From assembly GCA_035549175.1 (NCBI GenBank), contig DASZRL010000049.1:1-9086 (forward strand): a stretch of DNA of 9,086 nt, written 5' to 3'. The notes under the pieces were generated by a model. It had not been told where the DNA came from and searched no databases. It saw only the letters and a program-made list of their open reading frames with translations. This stretch comes from DASTSN01 sp035549175 (GTDB lineage Bacteria; Bacteroidota; Bacteroidia; Chitinophagales; Chitinophagaceae). A program made the translations under genes and the position numbers. Positions 1-7,306 of the stretch are shown one piece after another (within the stretch, counting starts at the first letter, position 1; each line of letters starts with the position of its first letter).

Positions 1-40
1 TCACACCAAAATTGGCTTAGTTTCCCCGCAGGGTAATGCT

Positions 41-67
41 CTCCGGAATTGCAACGCAATTCCGGAG
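41..67. repeat. Perfect 12-bp-stem hairpin downstream of the OPT gene
   Basis: The arms CTCCGGAATTGC (41-52) and GCAATTCCGGAG (56-67) are exact reverse complements around the three-base loop AAC. It lies about 100 bp beyond the stop codon of the OPT transporter gene, in the non-coding left end of the window (1-165), where I see no gene. Neither side is followed by a run of T, so it is not a textbook intrinsic terminator in either direction. It could still end or stabilise the OPT transcript, serve as a protein-binding dyad, or be a dispersed repeat copy. The structure is certain; its role is not. Confidence 0.75.
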
Positions 68-165
68 CCGGCACCTGACCACGGAGGCACTACAGCCGGC
101 CCGGGCAAAAGCAAACGATCAAATGTTGCATTCTTTTGTACGAGTCACTGGTCAAAAAATATCCG

Positions 166-2211
166 TTACCGCTTGGCTACCGCCACGCGGTATAAAACCC
201 ACCCCATGAAGAAGAAGAAGGCAACACCCAGCCATGCATAGCCCAGACCGCCCAGCCACGCGGTCAGACCGCCTTTCAGATTGATGCGGTTGAGGGCCTG
301 GCTCATGGTATCGCTCGCGGACATGAAGGCCACGATCACACCGGCGATTGCGCCGCCCGCTACCAGGCCGGTCGCAAAGAGGTTTCCCTTACCCAGGTCA
401 TCCTCTTCTGCCGGAGCCTTGCCGCTGCGCCTTTTATCCCGCCATCCGGCAATACCCCGGATGGCCCCGCCAATGAAGATGGGCAGGGTCGTGGACAGCG
501 GCAGGTAGATGCCGATGGCAAAGGATAGGGCCTTTACTCCGCACAGTTCCATAACGATGGCAATGCAGGCCCCGACCAGCACGAACTGCCAGTCCAGGTT
601 AAAGGAAAGGATGCCCTTGATGAGGGTTGCCATCAGGGTTCCCTGGGGCGCGGGATATTTATCCGTGCCGATGGCGTGGTGGATCCCCTGGGCGAGCATA
701 TCCCGGGAGGGAGTATCCAGGATCTTCACCGTGGCCCCGATGGCCAGTGAGGAAACGATGACGCCGACGAACAGGGCGAGCTGCTGGTTCCGGGGGGTGG
801 CTCCCACGATATATCCGGTCTTCAGGTCCTGGGACGTGGCTCCCGCATTGGCCGCTGCAATGCAGATCATGCCGCCCACCACGAGGGCCATCGGCTCGTA
901 GGCATGGCCGGTCCATCCGACCGCTATAAAGACCAGGCAGGTGCCCATCAGCGTGGCAATGGTCATCCCGCTGATCGGGTTATTGGAGGACCCAATCAGG
1001 CCTACAATCCGCGAAGACACCGTCACGAAGAAGGCTCCGAATATGATTACCAGGATACCCAGGAGCAGCTTGCTCCACACGGAATCACCAGGGACATGCG
1101 GCATGACCGTCATCAGCAGGATGAGAGCCACGCTGCCAATGCCGACGATCCGGATGGACAGATCCCGTTCCGTGCGTGCCAGGCTGCTTTCGGAGTTGGC
1201 GCTGTTCTTTTTCAGGGAGCCGATGCTTCCCCGGAAGGAGGAAATGATCGTGGGAATCGTCTTGATCAGTGTGATAAACCCTCCCGCAGCGACAGCGCCC
1301 GCACCGATCTGGCGTACATAAGCGCGGTAAAGGGCATCGGACCAATCGGCAAAGTTGTGGGTGACCGGGTCCCAGCCGCCCGGACCCCCGGGTTTGGTGA
1401 CATCGGCCAGGTACCCCAGTTTGGCCAGCTGGGCCGCGATCAGGTCCGGGCTGACCAGGGAGGCAAGCAGGGGAATAAAGACAAACCAGCTGAGCACGCT
1501 TCCTGCAACCAGCACACCGGCGATCCGGGGTCCTATGATATACCCGACACCCAGGTACTCCGGCGTGATCTCCCCGCTGATCCGGGCAGAGGGAAAAAAT
1601 TTCTGGGATTGCCGGGTCATGAAGGAAGGTAGCTCCGCAATGACGTGAAGGATTTTCTGCAACACCGCGTAGGCGAAGGCAAATCCCAGGCCCTGGAAGG
1701 CGGTCCGGGAAAAATCACCCCCTTTCTCCCCGGCCTTCAGCACGGAGGCGCAGGCTGTGCCTTCCGGGTAAGGCAGGACCCCGTGTTCCTTAACGATCAG
1801 GGATCGTCGCAGCGGGATCATCATCAGGGTTCCCAGAAAACCGCCGAATATGGACAGGATCAGGATGGTGAAGTAATTGAAGTACTGGGCGCTGCTGCTT
1901 TCGCTGAGAAACAGGAAGCCCGGCAGGGTGAACACGACCCCGCCGGCGATACTTTCCCCGGCTGAGCCGGCCGTCTGGATGATATTGTTTTCCAGGATGG
2001 TCGTTTTCAGGAAACGGCGTCCCAGCGTGATGGCGATTACTGCAATCGGAATGGAGGCGGAAACGGTCAGTCCGGCCTTCAGGGCCAGGTACACGGTGGC
2101 TGCGCCGAAAATAATGCCGAAGGCGGCCCCCGTCAGCACCGACTTCAGGGTGAATTCCGCCATACGGGTTTCCGGCGAGACAAAAGGCTTGAACTGGGTT
2201 TGTTCTGCCAT
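166..2211 (-). CDS. OPT-family oligopeptide transporter
   Basis: An inner-membrane transporter of the OPT (oligopeptide transporter) family, expected to import small peptides, or in some relatives metal chelates, by proton symport. The 681-residue protein is almost entirely hydrophobic segments, roughly 14 to 16 membrane spans, and has the normal length for prokaryotic OPT proteins. Family-typical conserved stretches are visible: NNIIQTAGSAGESIAGG at residues 75-91, the LPYPEGTACA segment at 146-155, SSNNPISGMTI at 408-418, and TSQDLKTGYIVGATPRNQQ at 459-477. A charged hydrophilic loop follows residue 590. The start ATG at 2211 gives a short polar N-terminus before the first span; Met17 is an alternative. 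It lies 88 bp downstream of the POT gene on the same strand, so the pair may be co-transcribed, although a small hairpin sits between them. The substrate cannot be read from sequence. The family call is secure. Confidence 0.93.
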   Translation of the reverse strand: MAEQTQFKPFVSPETRMAEFTLKSVLTGAAFGIIFGAATVYLALKAGLTVSASIPIAVIAITLGRRFLKTTILENNIIQTAGSAGESIAGGVVFTLPGFLFLSESSSAQYFNYFTILILSIFGGFLGTLMMIPLRRSLIVKEHGVLPYPEGTACASVLKAGEKGGDFSRTAFQGLGFAFAYAVLQKILHVIAELPSFMTRQSQKFFPSARISGEITPEYLGVGYIIGPRIAGVLVAGSVLSWFVFIPLLASLVSPDLIAAQLAKLGYLADVTKPGGPGGWDPVTHNFADWSDALYRAYVRQIGAGAVAAGGFITLIKTIPTIISSFRGSIGSLKKNSANSESSLARTERDLSIRIVGIGSVALILLMTVMPHVPGDSVWSKLLLGILVIIFGAFFVTVSSRIVGLIGSSNNPISGMTIATLMGTCLVFIAVGWTGHAYEPMALVVGGMICIAAANAGATSQDLKTGYIVGATPRNQQLALFVGVIVSSLAIGATVKILDTPSRDMLAQGIHHAIGTDKYPAPQGTLMATLIKGILSFNLDWQFVLVGACIAIVMELCGVKALSFAIGIYLPLSTTLPIFIGGAIRGIAGWRDKRRSGKAPAEEDDLGKGNLFATGLVAGGAIAGVIVAFMSASDTMSQALNRINLKGGLTAWLGGLGYAWLGVAFFFFMGWVLYRVAVAKR

Positions 2212-2253
2212 AGCAGTGCGTTTTTGGTTCAGGAAGATAATATTAATTTGATA

Positions 2254-2277
2254 GACCCGCGCCGACGCAGCCGGGTC
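2254..2277 (-). other. Small GC hairpin between the POT and OPT genes
   Basis: Exact 6-bp arms GACCCG (2254-2259) and CGGGTC (2272-2277) flank a 12-base loop, 22 bp beyond the POT stop codon. On the minus strand it is followed by TATCAAATTAATATT, which is AT-rich but not a T-run, so it is at best a weak terminator or attenuator. It could reduce OPT expression relative to POT. The short stem may also be chance in GC-rich DNA. Confidence 0.3.
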
Positions 2278-2299
2278 AATCGGTATCCGGAAAGGCGGA

Positions 2300-3850
2300 T
2301 CACCGCAGGTTATGCATCATCTTCTGCAGCCTGCCGGAAAGGAAGAACAGGATGACGGAGGCGATCCCGGACATGAACACAAAAAGCATGAAGAAATCGT
2401 ACATGCTGTGCATGTGATAACCCAAAAAGGAGGTGACGGTACCATTTTCCGGGTATAGAGCGCTCAGGACGCCTGCCAGCTTGTTGGCGGCCGCATTGGC
2501 CAGGAACCAGACGGCCATGAGCAGGGATGCAAACTGCAGAGGAGCCAGTTTGTTCACCAGCGACAGGCCGATAGGGGAAAGCGACAGCTCTCCGCAGGTA
2601 TGAAGGGCGTACATGCCGGTAAGCCAGATCATGCTGACCTTGGTGGTGGCGGAGACATCCTTTACCCCCATGGCAATCCACAGGTACCCCAGGGCCAGAA
2701 AGAAAAGGCCCAGGGCCATCTTGGTGGGTGAGGCCGGTTCCCGCTTCCCCATTTTGATCCACAGCCAGGCGAACAGGGGGGCAAATGAAACCACGAACAG
2801 GGAGTTAAGGGATTGGAACAGGCTGGCCGGTACCACGAACCATCCCAGGTCCCGTTGGGTCTGCCGGTCGGCAAACAGGGTCAGCGAGGCACCTGCCTGC
2901 TCAAAGGCGGACCAGAAAAATATCACGAAGAACGATACGATGAAAATAACTGCGATCCGCTCCTTTTCTATCCGGTTGGTGGATTTATCCGTGAAAAGCA
3001 GCACGCCGATCAGCAGGACGGCCGCCAGCAGGAGATAAGAAAGAAAGCTGAACACTTCGGCATCCACATAGAGTGCGCCGATGGAGACCAGGGAAAAAGC
3101 AATCAGGCCGGCTGCCACGGGCAGGGGCCGCAGCCAGGGGTTGCGCCGGGCCGGCAGGGGAACCACGTCCGGCTTGTCCCCGGCGGCCCGCTCGGGCACA
3201 CCGCCGAGGGGAACGCCTTCCGGGGAAACCACATATTTCTTCTGATATAATTTCTGCACTACCACGCTGATGACCATGCCGATGCCGGCCACCAGGAATG
3301 CCCATTTGAAATCGGCGGGATTGCCGGTATCCCCCACGATGCCGCAGATAAAGGGCCCCAGGGCCCCCCCGGTATTGATCCCCATGTAAAAAATCGTGTA
3401 GGCTGCATCGATCCGGCGGTCCCCCTTGGGATAGAGTTGCCCGACAAGGGAGGAAATATTGGGTTTGAAAAAACCATTGCCGGCGATCATGCATCCCAGC
3501 CCGGAAAAGAACAGCCAGGAGGACAGGCTGGGCATGGTATGGTAGAAGGATCCGCAAAAGAACAGCAGGAATTCCCCGAAGGCCATGATCAGGCCGCCCG
3601 TCACAATCGACCGCCCGTTCCCCCAGTACCGGTCGGCCACGTAGCCGCCCACCAGGGGGGTGAGAAATACCAGGCTGGTATAGCTGCCATACAGATTGGA
3701 GGCGAAGGCATCCTTGAACAGCAGGGCCTTGGTCATGAAAAGAACCAGGATGGCACGCATGCCATAATAGTTGAAACGTTCCCACATCTCGGTTGCGAAC
3801 AGAACGTACAGGCCTTTGGGATGACCTTTCTGAGGCAGGGGCTGCGTCAT
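2300..3850 (-). CDS. POT/PTR2-family proton-dependent di/tripeptide symporter
   Basis: An inner-membrane member of the major facilitator superfamily that couples proton entry to uptake of di- and tripeptides. The 516-residue protein carries the POT hallmark ExxERFxYYG at residues 21-30 (E21, E24, R25, Y28, Y29, G30), which is tied to proton coupling and peptide binding in the family. It also has the second PTR2 signature FYMGINTGGALGP at 154-166, a WSAFEQAG segment at 313-320, and ELSLSPIG at 421-428. Length and about 12 to 14 spans fit bacterial POT proteins. A charged cytoplasmic loop around residues 200-240 separates the two six-helix bundles. The ATG at 3850 is preceded on the minus strand by AAAGAAAATTT, the A-rich context usual in Bacteroidota. 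The gene diverges from purD and is followed on the same strand by the OPT gene. Peptide size preference is unknown. Confidence 0.96.
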   Translation of the reverse strand: MTQPLPQKGHPKGLYVLFATEMWERFNYYGMRAILVLFMTKALLFKDAFASNLYGSYTSLVFLTPLVGGYVADRYWGNGRSIVTGGLIMAFGEFLLFFCGSFYHTMPSLSSWLFFSGLGCMIAGNGFFKPNISSLVGQLYPKGDRRIDAAYTIFYMGINTGGALGPFICGIVGDTGNPADFKWAFLVAGIGMVISVVVQKLYQKKYVVSPEGVPLGGVPERAAGDKPDVVPLPARRNPWLRPLPVAAGLIAFSLVSIGALYVDAEVFSFLSYLLLAAVLLIGVLLFTDKSTNRIEKERIAVIFIVSFFVIFFWSAFEQAGASLTLFADRQTQRDLGWFVVPASLFQSLNSLFVVSFAPLFAWLWIKMGKREPASPTKMALGLFFLALGYLWIAMGVKDVSATTKVSMIWLTGMYALHTCGELSLSPIGLSLVNKLAPLQFASLLMAVWFLANAAANKLAGVLSALYPENGTVTSFLGYHMHSMYDFFMLFVFMSGIASVILFFLSGRLQKMMHNLR

Positions 3851-3875
3851 AAATTTTCTTTAGGTGAGCAATCGT

Positions 3876-3893
3876 TCAGCGGGTATCAGCGGG
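3876..3893. repeat. Tandem TCAGCGGG repeat with 10-bp spacing
   Basis: TCAGCGGG occurs at 3876-3883 and again at 3886-3893, so the copies are phased by 10 bp, about one helical turn. They lie in the leader of the POT gene, close to the start point predicted from the candidate promoter at 3895-3923. Two same-face sites suggest a regulator site, but the repeat is short and may be chance. Confidence 0.35.
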
Positions 3894-3894
3894 G

Positions 3895-3923
3895 CAAAAT
3901 ACAGAAAATTGACCACTCAAAAA
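3895..3923 (-). promoter_or_regulatory. Candidate promoter for the POT gene
   Basis: On the minus strand TTTTTG (3923-3918) is followed after 16 bases by TATTTTG (3901-3895). This resembles the Bacteroidota housekeeping pattern of a TTG/TTTG element near -33 and TAnnTTTG near -7, though the -7 element is one base short of consensus. It would put the start of transcription near 3888 and give a leader of about 38 bases before the ATG at 3850. Confidence 0.4.
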
Positions 3924-3941
3924 TAATTGCCCCGTACTTTG
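3909..3941 (+). promoter_or_regulatory. Candidate promoter for purD
   Basis: TTG at 3909-3911 and TACTTTG at 3935-3941 are separated by 23 bases, close to the Bacteroidota -33/-7 arrangement. As on the opposite strand, the -7 element is one base shorter than TAnnTTTG. Transcription would begin near 3948, leaving about 40 bases before the purD ATG at 3987. It overlaps the divergent POT promoter candidate, so the two transcripts could interfere or share regulation. Both matches are imperfect. Confidence 0.33.
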
Positions 3942-3946
3942 GCAAT
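3926..3946. promoter_or_regulatory. Inverted repeat over the purD promoter (possible operator)
   Basis: ATTGCC (3926-3931) and GGCAAT (3941-3946) are exact reverse complements separated by nine bases. The dyad spans 21 bp and encloses the candidate purD -7 element. Its size and place fit a dimeric repressor site. A smaller dyad, GCGA-TAT-TCGC at 3951-3961, follows in the purD leader. I do not recognise a known purine-regulator motif here. Confidence 0.35.
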
Positions 3947-3986
3947 AGTAGCGATATTCGCATGCAACAAGTCAATTGGACCGTTC

Positions 3987-5276
3987 ATGCGTATCCTTTT
4001 GTTAGGCTCCGGAGGCAGGGAACATGCGCTGGCGTGGAAAATCAGCCAAAGCGTATGGGCTAACCCGCTTTACATTGCGCCCGGCAATCCCGGGACTGCC
4101 CGGTATGGCACCAACGTGCCGCTGAACCTGGCGGATTTCGAGGAGATTGCCCGGTTTTGCATCAGCGAGAAAATCGAGATGGTGGTGGTGGGTCCGGAAG
4201 AGCCCCTGGTAAACGGACTGTGTGATTTTTTCCGGTCGCGGGAGGAGTTGGCTAAAATCTATTTCGTGGGACCTTCCCGGCACGGCGCCCAGCTGGAAGG
4301 CAGCAAGGCCTTTGCCAAGGCATTCATGCAGCGCCACGGGATCCCCACGGCTTCCTACCGGGAATTTACCGCTGAAAATTATGAAGAGGGGATCGCTTAC
4401 CTGAAGCAGCATTCCCTGCCCATTGTCCTGAAGGCCGACGGACTGGCCGCCGGCAAAGGGGTGGTGATCTGCCAGAGCCACCTGGAAGCCATTGCGGAGT
4501 TCGAACTGATGATCCAGCAGTCCAAGTTCGGGGAGGCCAGCCGCCGGGTGGTGGTCGAGCAATTCCTGGACGGGATCGAGCTGAGCGTCTTTGCGCTGAC
4601 CGACGGAAAAAATTATATCCTACTTCCCGAGGCCAAGGATTACAAACGGATCGGCGAGGGAGACAAGGGCCTGAATACCGGCGGCATGGGAGCGGTGAGC
4701 CCGGTCCCCTTTGCCACCCCCGGGTTCATGTACAAGGTGGAAGAACGCATCATTAAACCCACCGTCCGGGGGCTTCACGAGGAAAATATCGATTATAAAG
4801 GATTCCTGTTTTTCGGCCTCATCCAGGTGGACGGGGAACCGTATGTGATCGAATACAACTGCCGCATGGGAGATCCGGAAACCGAGGTAGTCATCCCCCG
4901 CCTTGAAAATGACGTGGTCGGGCTGTTCGTAGCGACCTTCAACCAGGAACTCGACAAGGTGCGCATCAGCCTGGATCCCCGGGCAGCCGTTACGGTTATG
5001 GCGGTGAGCAAGGGTTATCCCATGACCTACGAAAAAGGATTTCCGATCACCGGCCTGGATAATCCCTACGGACGGGAAGTGCTGATCTTCCAGGCAGGTA
5101 CCGCCGAGCGGGAGGGCCGAATAATCACCAGCGGCGGGCGGGTGCTCTGTGTCACCTCATACGGCGAATCCATCGCCGCAGCGGTTGACCAGTCGCTGGA
5201 AGTACTGGAACATATCGAATTTGACGGGATGTACTATCGCCGCGACATCGGGCATGAGTTCATTACCCGGTCCTGA
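3987..5276 (+). CDS. purD: Phosphoribosylamine--glycine ligase (GAR synthetase)
   Basis: A cytoplasmic enzyme for the second step of de novo purine synthesis: 5-phosphoribosylamine, glycine and ATP give glycinamide ribonucleotide, ADP and phosphate. The ATG at 3987 is chosen because the protein then opens directly with the family's N-terminal motif MRILLLGSGGREHALAW; in-frame codons further upstream run into the promoter region. The resulting 429 residues are the normal PurD length. The N-domain covers about residues 1-100. The ATP-grasp region covers about 100-290, with the lysine/glycine loop LKADGLAAGKGV at 148-159, NTGGMGAVSP at 230-239, and the metal-binding EYNCRMGDPETE at 289-300 (E289 and N291 in the usual ligand positions). 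The C-domain covers about 330-429. All key motifs are intact. The dioxygenase gene follows after 39 bp and probably shares the transcript. Confidence 0.97.
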   Translation: MRILLLGSGGREHALAWKISQSVWANPLYIAPGNPGTARYGTNVPLNLADFEEIARFCISEKIEMVVVGPEEPLVNGLCDFFRSREELAKIYFVGPSRHGAQLEGSKAFAKAFMQRHGIPTASYREFTAENYEEGIAYLKQHSLPIVLKADGLAAGKGVVICQSHLEAIAEFELMIQQSKFGEASRRVVVEQFLDGIELSVFALTDGKNYILLPEAKDYKRIGEGDKGLNTGGMGAVSPVPFATPGFMYKVEERIIKPTVRGLHEENIDYKGFLFFGLIQVDGEPYVIEYNCRMGDPETEVVIPRLENDVVGLFVATFNQELDKVRISLDPRAAVTVMAVSKGYPMTYEKGFPITGLDNPYGREVLIFQAGTAEREGRIITSGGRVLCVTSYGESIAAAVDQSLEVLEHIEFDGMYYRRDIGHEFITRS

Positions 5277-5315
5277 GGGGACGCCCGGGGTACCGGAGGA
5301 TTCCAAATTCTTTCT

Positions 5316-6362
5316 ATGGCTTCTGACGTCCATTACCACGACTATCTCCAGCTGGACCGCATTCTCCAGGCGCAGGCTCCGGAAAGTACCCGCCAGGGCC
5401 GGCCGGCCCATGATGAAATGCTTTTCATCATCATTCACCAGACCTATGAACTCTGGTTCAAGCAGCTTCTCTACGAGACGGACTCCGTGCTGGACATCCT
5501 GAAAAAGCCGGTTCTCAACGATAATTCACCGGAACTGCAGACGGTGGTGCACCGGATGGAGCGGATGATCCGGATCCTGCAGGTGCTGGTCCACCAGGTT
5601 GATATCCTGGATACCATGACCCCGATGGATTTCCTGGATTTCCGCGACATGCTGCGTCCGGCATCCGGTTTCCAGAGCTGGCAGTTCAAAATGCTGGAAG
5701 CCAGGCTGGGGCTGAAGTTTGAACAGCGCCACGGTCAGGAATATTACCTCTCCCAGTTGCGCCCCGCCCAGGTAGACCAGATCCGCCAGGCGGAACAGGA
5801 ACCATCCCTGCTCGGCCTGGTCAATGCCTGGCTGGAACGGATGCCGTTTTTCGCCCCGTCTTACCACTGGGGTGACTTTGCCGCCCCCGAAAACCCCGGA
5901 GGGTTGCATCCCTTCTGGGCGGAATACCGGCGGCGGTTTGCAGAAAGCCTGGCGCCGGCCGAGCAGGGCAACCTGGCAGCCTTTGAGAACCTGTTTATAC
6001 AGGACAGCGGGGAAACGACCGGTACGGCACTTTCCCGGGAGGCCCGGCGGGCTGCCCTGTTCATCCTGCTCTACCGGGGCTATCCTGTCCTGCACCTCCC
6101 CTTCCAGCTGCTCGATGCCCTGCTGGAAATAGACGTCCACCTGAGCTCCTGGCGTTACCGGCACGTGAATATGGTGCAACGTATGATCGGCGCCCGCATC
6201 GGAACGGGCGGCAGCAGCGGGAAGGGTTACCTCAAGGAGGCGGCAGACCGCCATTACATCTTCCGTGAGGTGGCGCAGCTCAACAGTTATCTGATCGAGC
6301 GAAGCAGGCTGCCCGCACTCCCGGCGGGCCTGGAAGCGCGCCTGGGCTTCGTGGCTCCCTGA
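5316..6362 (+). CDS. kynA: Tryptophan 2,3-dioxygenase
   Basis: A cytoplasmic heme dioxygenase that opens the indole ring of L-tryptophan with O2 to give N-formylkynurenine, the first step of the kynurenine pathway. The 348-residue protein shows the family landmarks: HDEMLFIIIHQTYELWFK at 32-49, with H41 matching the active-site histidine; the FRDMLRPASGFQS stretch at 109-121, with R110 probably matching the substrate-carboxylate arginine; YRHVNMVQRMIG, with H283 matching the proximal heme ligand; and GTGGSSG at 296-302, which packs over the substrate. It is longer than the roughly 300-residue Xanthomonas enzyme and shorter than the human one; the extra length lies in the 150-230 helical region. 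The ATG at 5316 begins just before the first conserved helix. A GGAGG at 5296-5300 is too far upstream to act as a normal Shine-Dalgarno. No other kynurenine-pathway gene is in the window. It converges on the hydrolase gene. Confidence 0.95.
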   Translation: MASDVHYHDYLQLDRILQAQAPESTRQGRPAHDEMLFIIIHQTYELWFKQLLYETDSVLDILKKPVLNDNSPELQTVVHRMERMIRILQVLVHQVDILDTMTPMDFLDFRDMLRPASGFQSWQFKMLEARLGLKFEQRHGQEYYLSQLRPAQVDQIRQAEQEPSLLGLVNAWLERMPFFAPSYHWGDFAAPENPGGLHPFWAEYRRRFAESLAPAEQGNLAAFENLFIQDSGETTGTALSREARRAALFILLYRGYPVLHLPFQLLDALLEIDVHLSSWRYRHVNMVQRMIGARIGTGGSSGKGYLKEAADRHYIFREVAQLNSYLIERSRLPALPAGLEARLGFVAP

Positions 6363-6377
6363 GGCGCGCGGAAGACC

Positions 6378-7268
6378 CTAAAAAAACCGGGCTGCCCCGC
6401 GGATCTCCCGGAAAGGGGTGGAAAAAAACCGGTCGACGACCCGGTTGAAATCTTCTTTGTACACAATGGGGGTGCTATGTCCCGATGCCGGTAAAATCCA
6501 CAGGTAGGCATGGGGAATATGGCTGAAAATCTGGAGGGTGTGCTCCGGTCTGATCACGTCGTGGTCACCGCCGATCACCAGGGTGGGGCATTGGATTTGC
6601 TCGAGGTCGGCATAGGGAATGTGGGGCTGGTTTCGCAGCAGGTTAAGCAATTTGAATTCATTCTCTTCCTTGGGGCTGCGCGGATTTTTATTCGCCAGCT
6701 GCTGGTACGGGGGATCTACCATGTCCCAGATTTCCTGCGGCACGGCGGTCGTGTCGGGTACCAGGTTGGCCCCGGTCACCGCCAGTTTGCGCACTTTTTG
6801 CGGGTGGCGGATCGCCAGGAGCAGTCCGTTGATGCCCCCGTCACTCCAGCCGATTACATCCGCCGAATCGATCTTCAGGGCGTCCAGGAGCGCGGCGTAA
6901 TCATCCGCCATCATTTCATAGGTCAGGCTGTCGTTGCCGGGATCTGCGGACCGGCCCTGGGACCGGCTGTCAGCGATGATCACTTTGTATTTTCGGGCGA
7001 AATAGGGGATCTGGTAAATGAAATTGTTGATGGAGCCGCCGTTGCCATGTATGATCAGTAGCGGCTGGCCCTTGCCGTACACTTCGCAGTACATCCGGAA
7101 TCCCCGGATGTTGTAATATTTTCCGGCGGCGGGGTTATGGCCGTAGGGTACTCCTGTCTTTGCGGAAAGGATCTTCTGGTAATCTTTCCGCACCTTGTCC
7201 ATATCCTGGGCAACGAGGCGGGTGGTGAGGGCTGCGGCAAGCAGGCCCAGCAGAAATAGTTTTCTCAT
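6378..7268 (-). CDS. Secreted alpha/beta hydrolase
   Basis: A probable periplasmic or secreted alpha/beta-fold hydrolase (esterase, lactonase or similar); the substrate is unknown. Starting at the ATG at 7268 gives 296 residues that open with a clear signal peptide, MRKLFLLGLLAAALTTRLVA, with likely cleavage near residue 20. The open frame runs up to another ATG at 7340, but that start would bury the signal peptide and lie next to the terminator at 7307-7332, so I reject it. The fold's motifs are complete: oxyanion-hole HGNGG at 74-78, nucleophile elbow GWSDGG with Ser142, acid in GGDHD with Asp237 (Asp235 possible), and His264 in ASGHS. These resemble the AB hydrolase_1 group. The gene is isolated from the barrel gene upstream by the terminator, so it needs its own promoter; I see no clear one. 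Its stop codon lies 15 bp from that of the dioxygenase gene. Confidence 0.88.
   Translation of the reverse strand: MRKLFLLGLLAAALTTRLVAQDMDKVRKDYQKILSAKTGVPYGHNPAAGKYYNIRGFRMYCEVYGKGQPLLIIHGNGGSINNFIYQIPYFARKYKVIIADSRSQGRSADPGNDSLTYEMMADDYAALLDALKIDSADVIGWSDGGINGLLLAIRHPQKVRKLAVTGANLVPDTTAVPQEIWDMVDPPYQQLANKNPRSPKEENEFKLLNLLRNQPHIPYADLEQIQCPTLVIGGDHDVIRPEHTLQIFSHIPHAYLWILPASGHSTPIVYKEDFNRVVDRFFSTPFREIRGAARFF
6380..6399 (-). terminator. Candidate intrinsic terminator overlapping the hydrolase stop
   Basis: On the minus strand a 4-bp all-GC stem, CGGG / CCCG (6399-6396 with 6391-6388) around a GCAG loop, is followed by one C-to-G step and then seven T (6386-6380). Those T encode the final two Phe codons and begin the TAG stop (6380-6378). 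The stem is short, so termination may be weak. Placement inside the last codons suits the tight convergent arrangement with the dioxygenase gene. Confidence 0.42.
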
Positions 7269-7306
7269 ACGCTGCGATTTGAAATGCCGGTAATGCATGA
7301 ATGTAC

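Noticed and set aside
904..1632. Long plus-strand open frames opposite the OPT gene, including one of 242 codons
   Set aside because: They lie entirely within a well-supported minus-strand membrane transporter gene. Their predicted proteins are low-complexity, rich in Gly, Gln, Asp and Arg, and show no recognisable domain. They are a by-product of GC-rich codon use.
2985..3785. 266-codon minus-strand open frame inside the POT gene
   Set aside because: It is another frame of the same strand as the secure POT coding sequence, with no domain and an Arg/Gly/Pro-rich composition typical of shadow frames.
5296..5300. GGAGG as the dioxygenase ribosome binding site
   Set aside because: It ends 15 bases before the ATG, beyond normal spacing, and Bacteroidota rely little on Shine-Dalgarno pairing.
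5526..6254. 242-codon minus-strand open frame opposite the dioxygenase gene
   Set aside because: It is fully overlapped by an intact, motif-complete dioxygenase gene and has no recognisable features.
6387..6411. CCGGG / CCCGG inverted repeat downstream of the dioxygenase gene as its plus-strand terminator
   Set aside because: The loop is 15 bases, the stem only 5 bp, and no T-run follows on the plus strand.
6378..7268. The hydrolase as the kynurenine formamidase partner of the dioxygenase
   Set aside because: It has a signal peptide, so it would leave the cytoplasm where N-formylkynurenine is made. It is on the opposite strand and lacks the HGGxW motif of arylformamidases.
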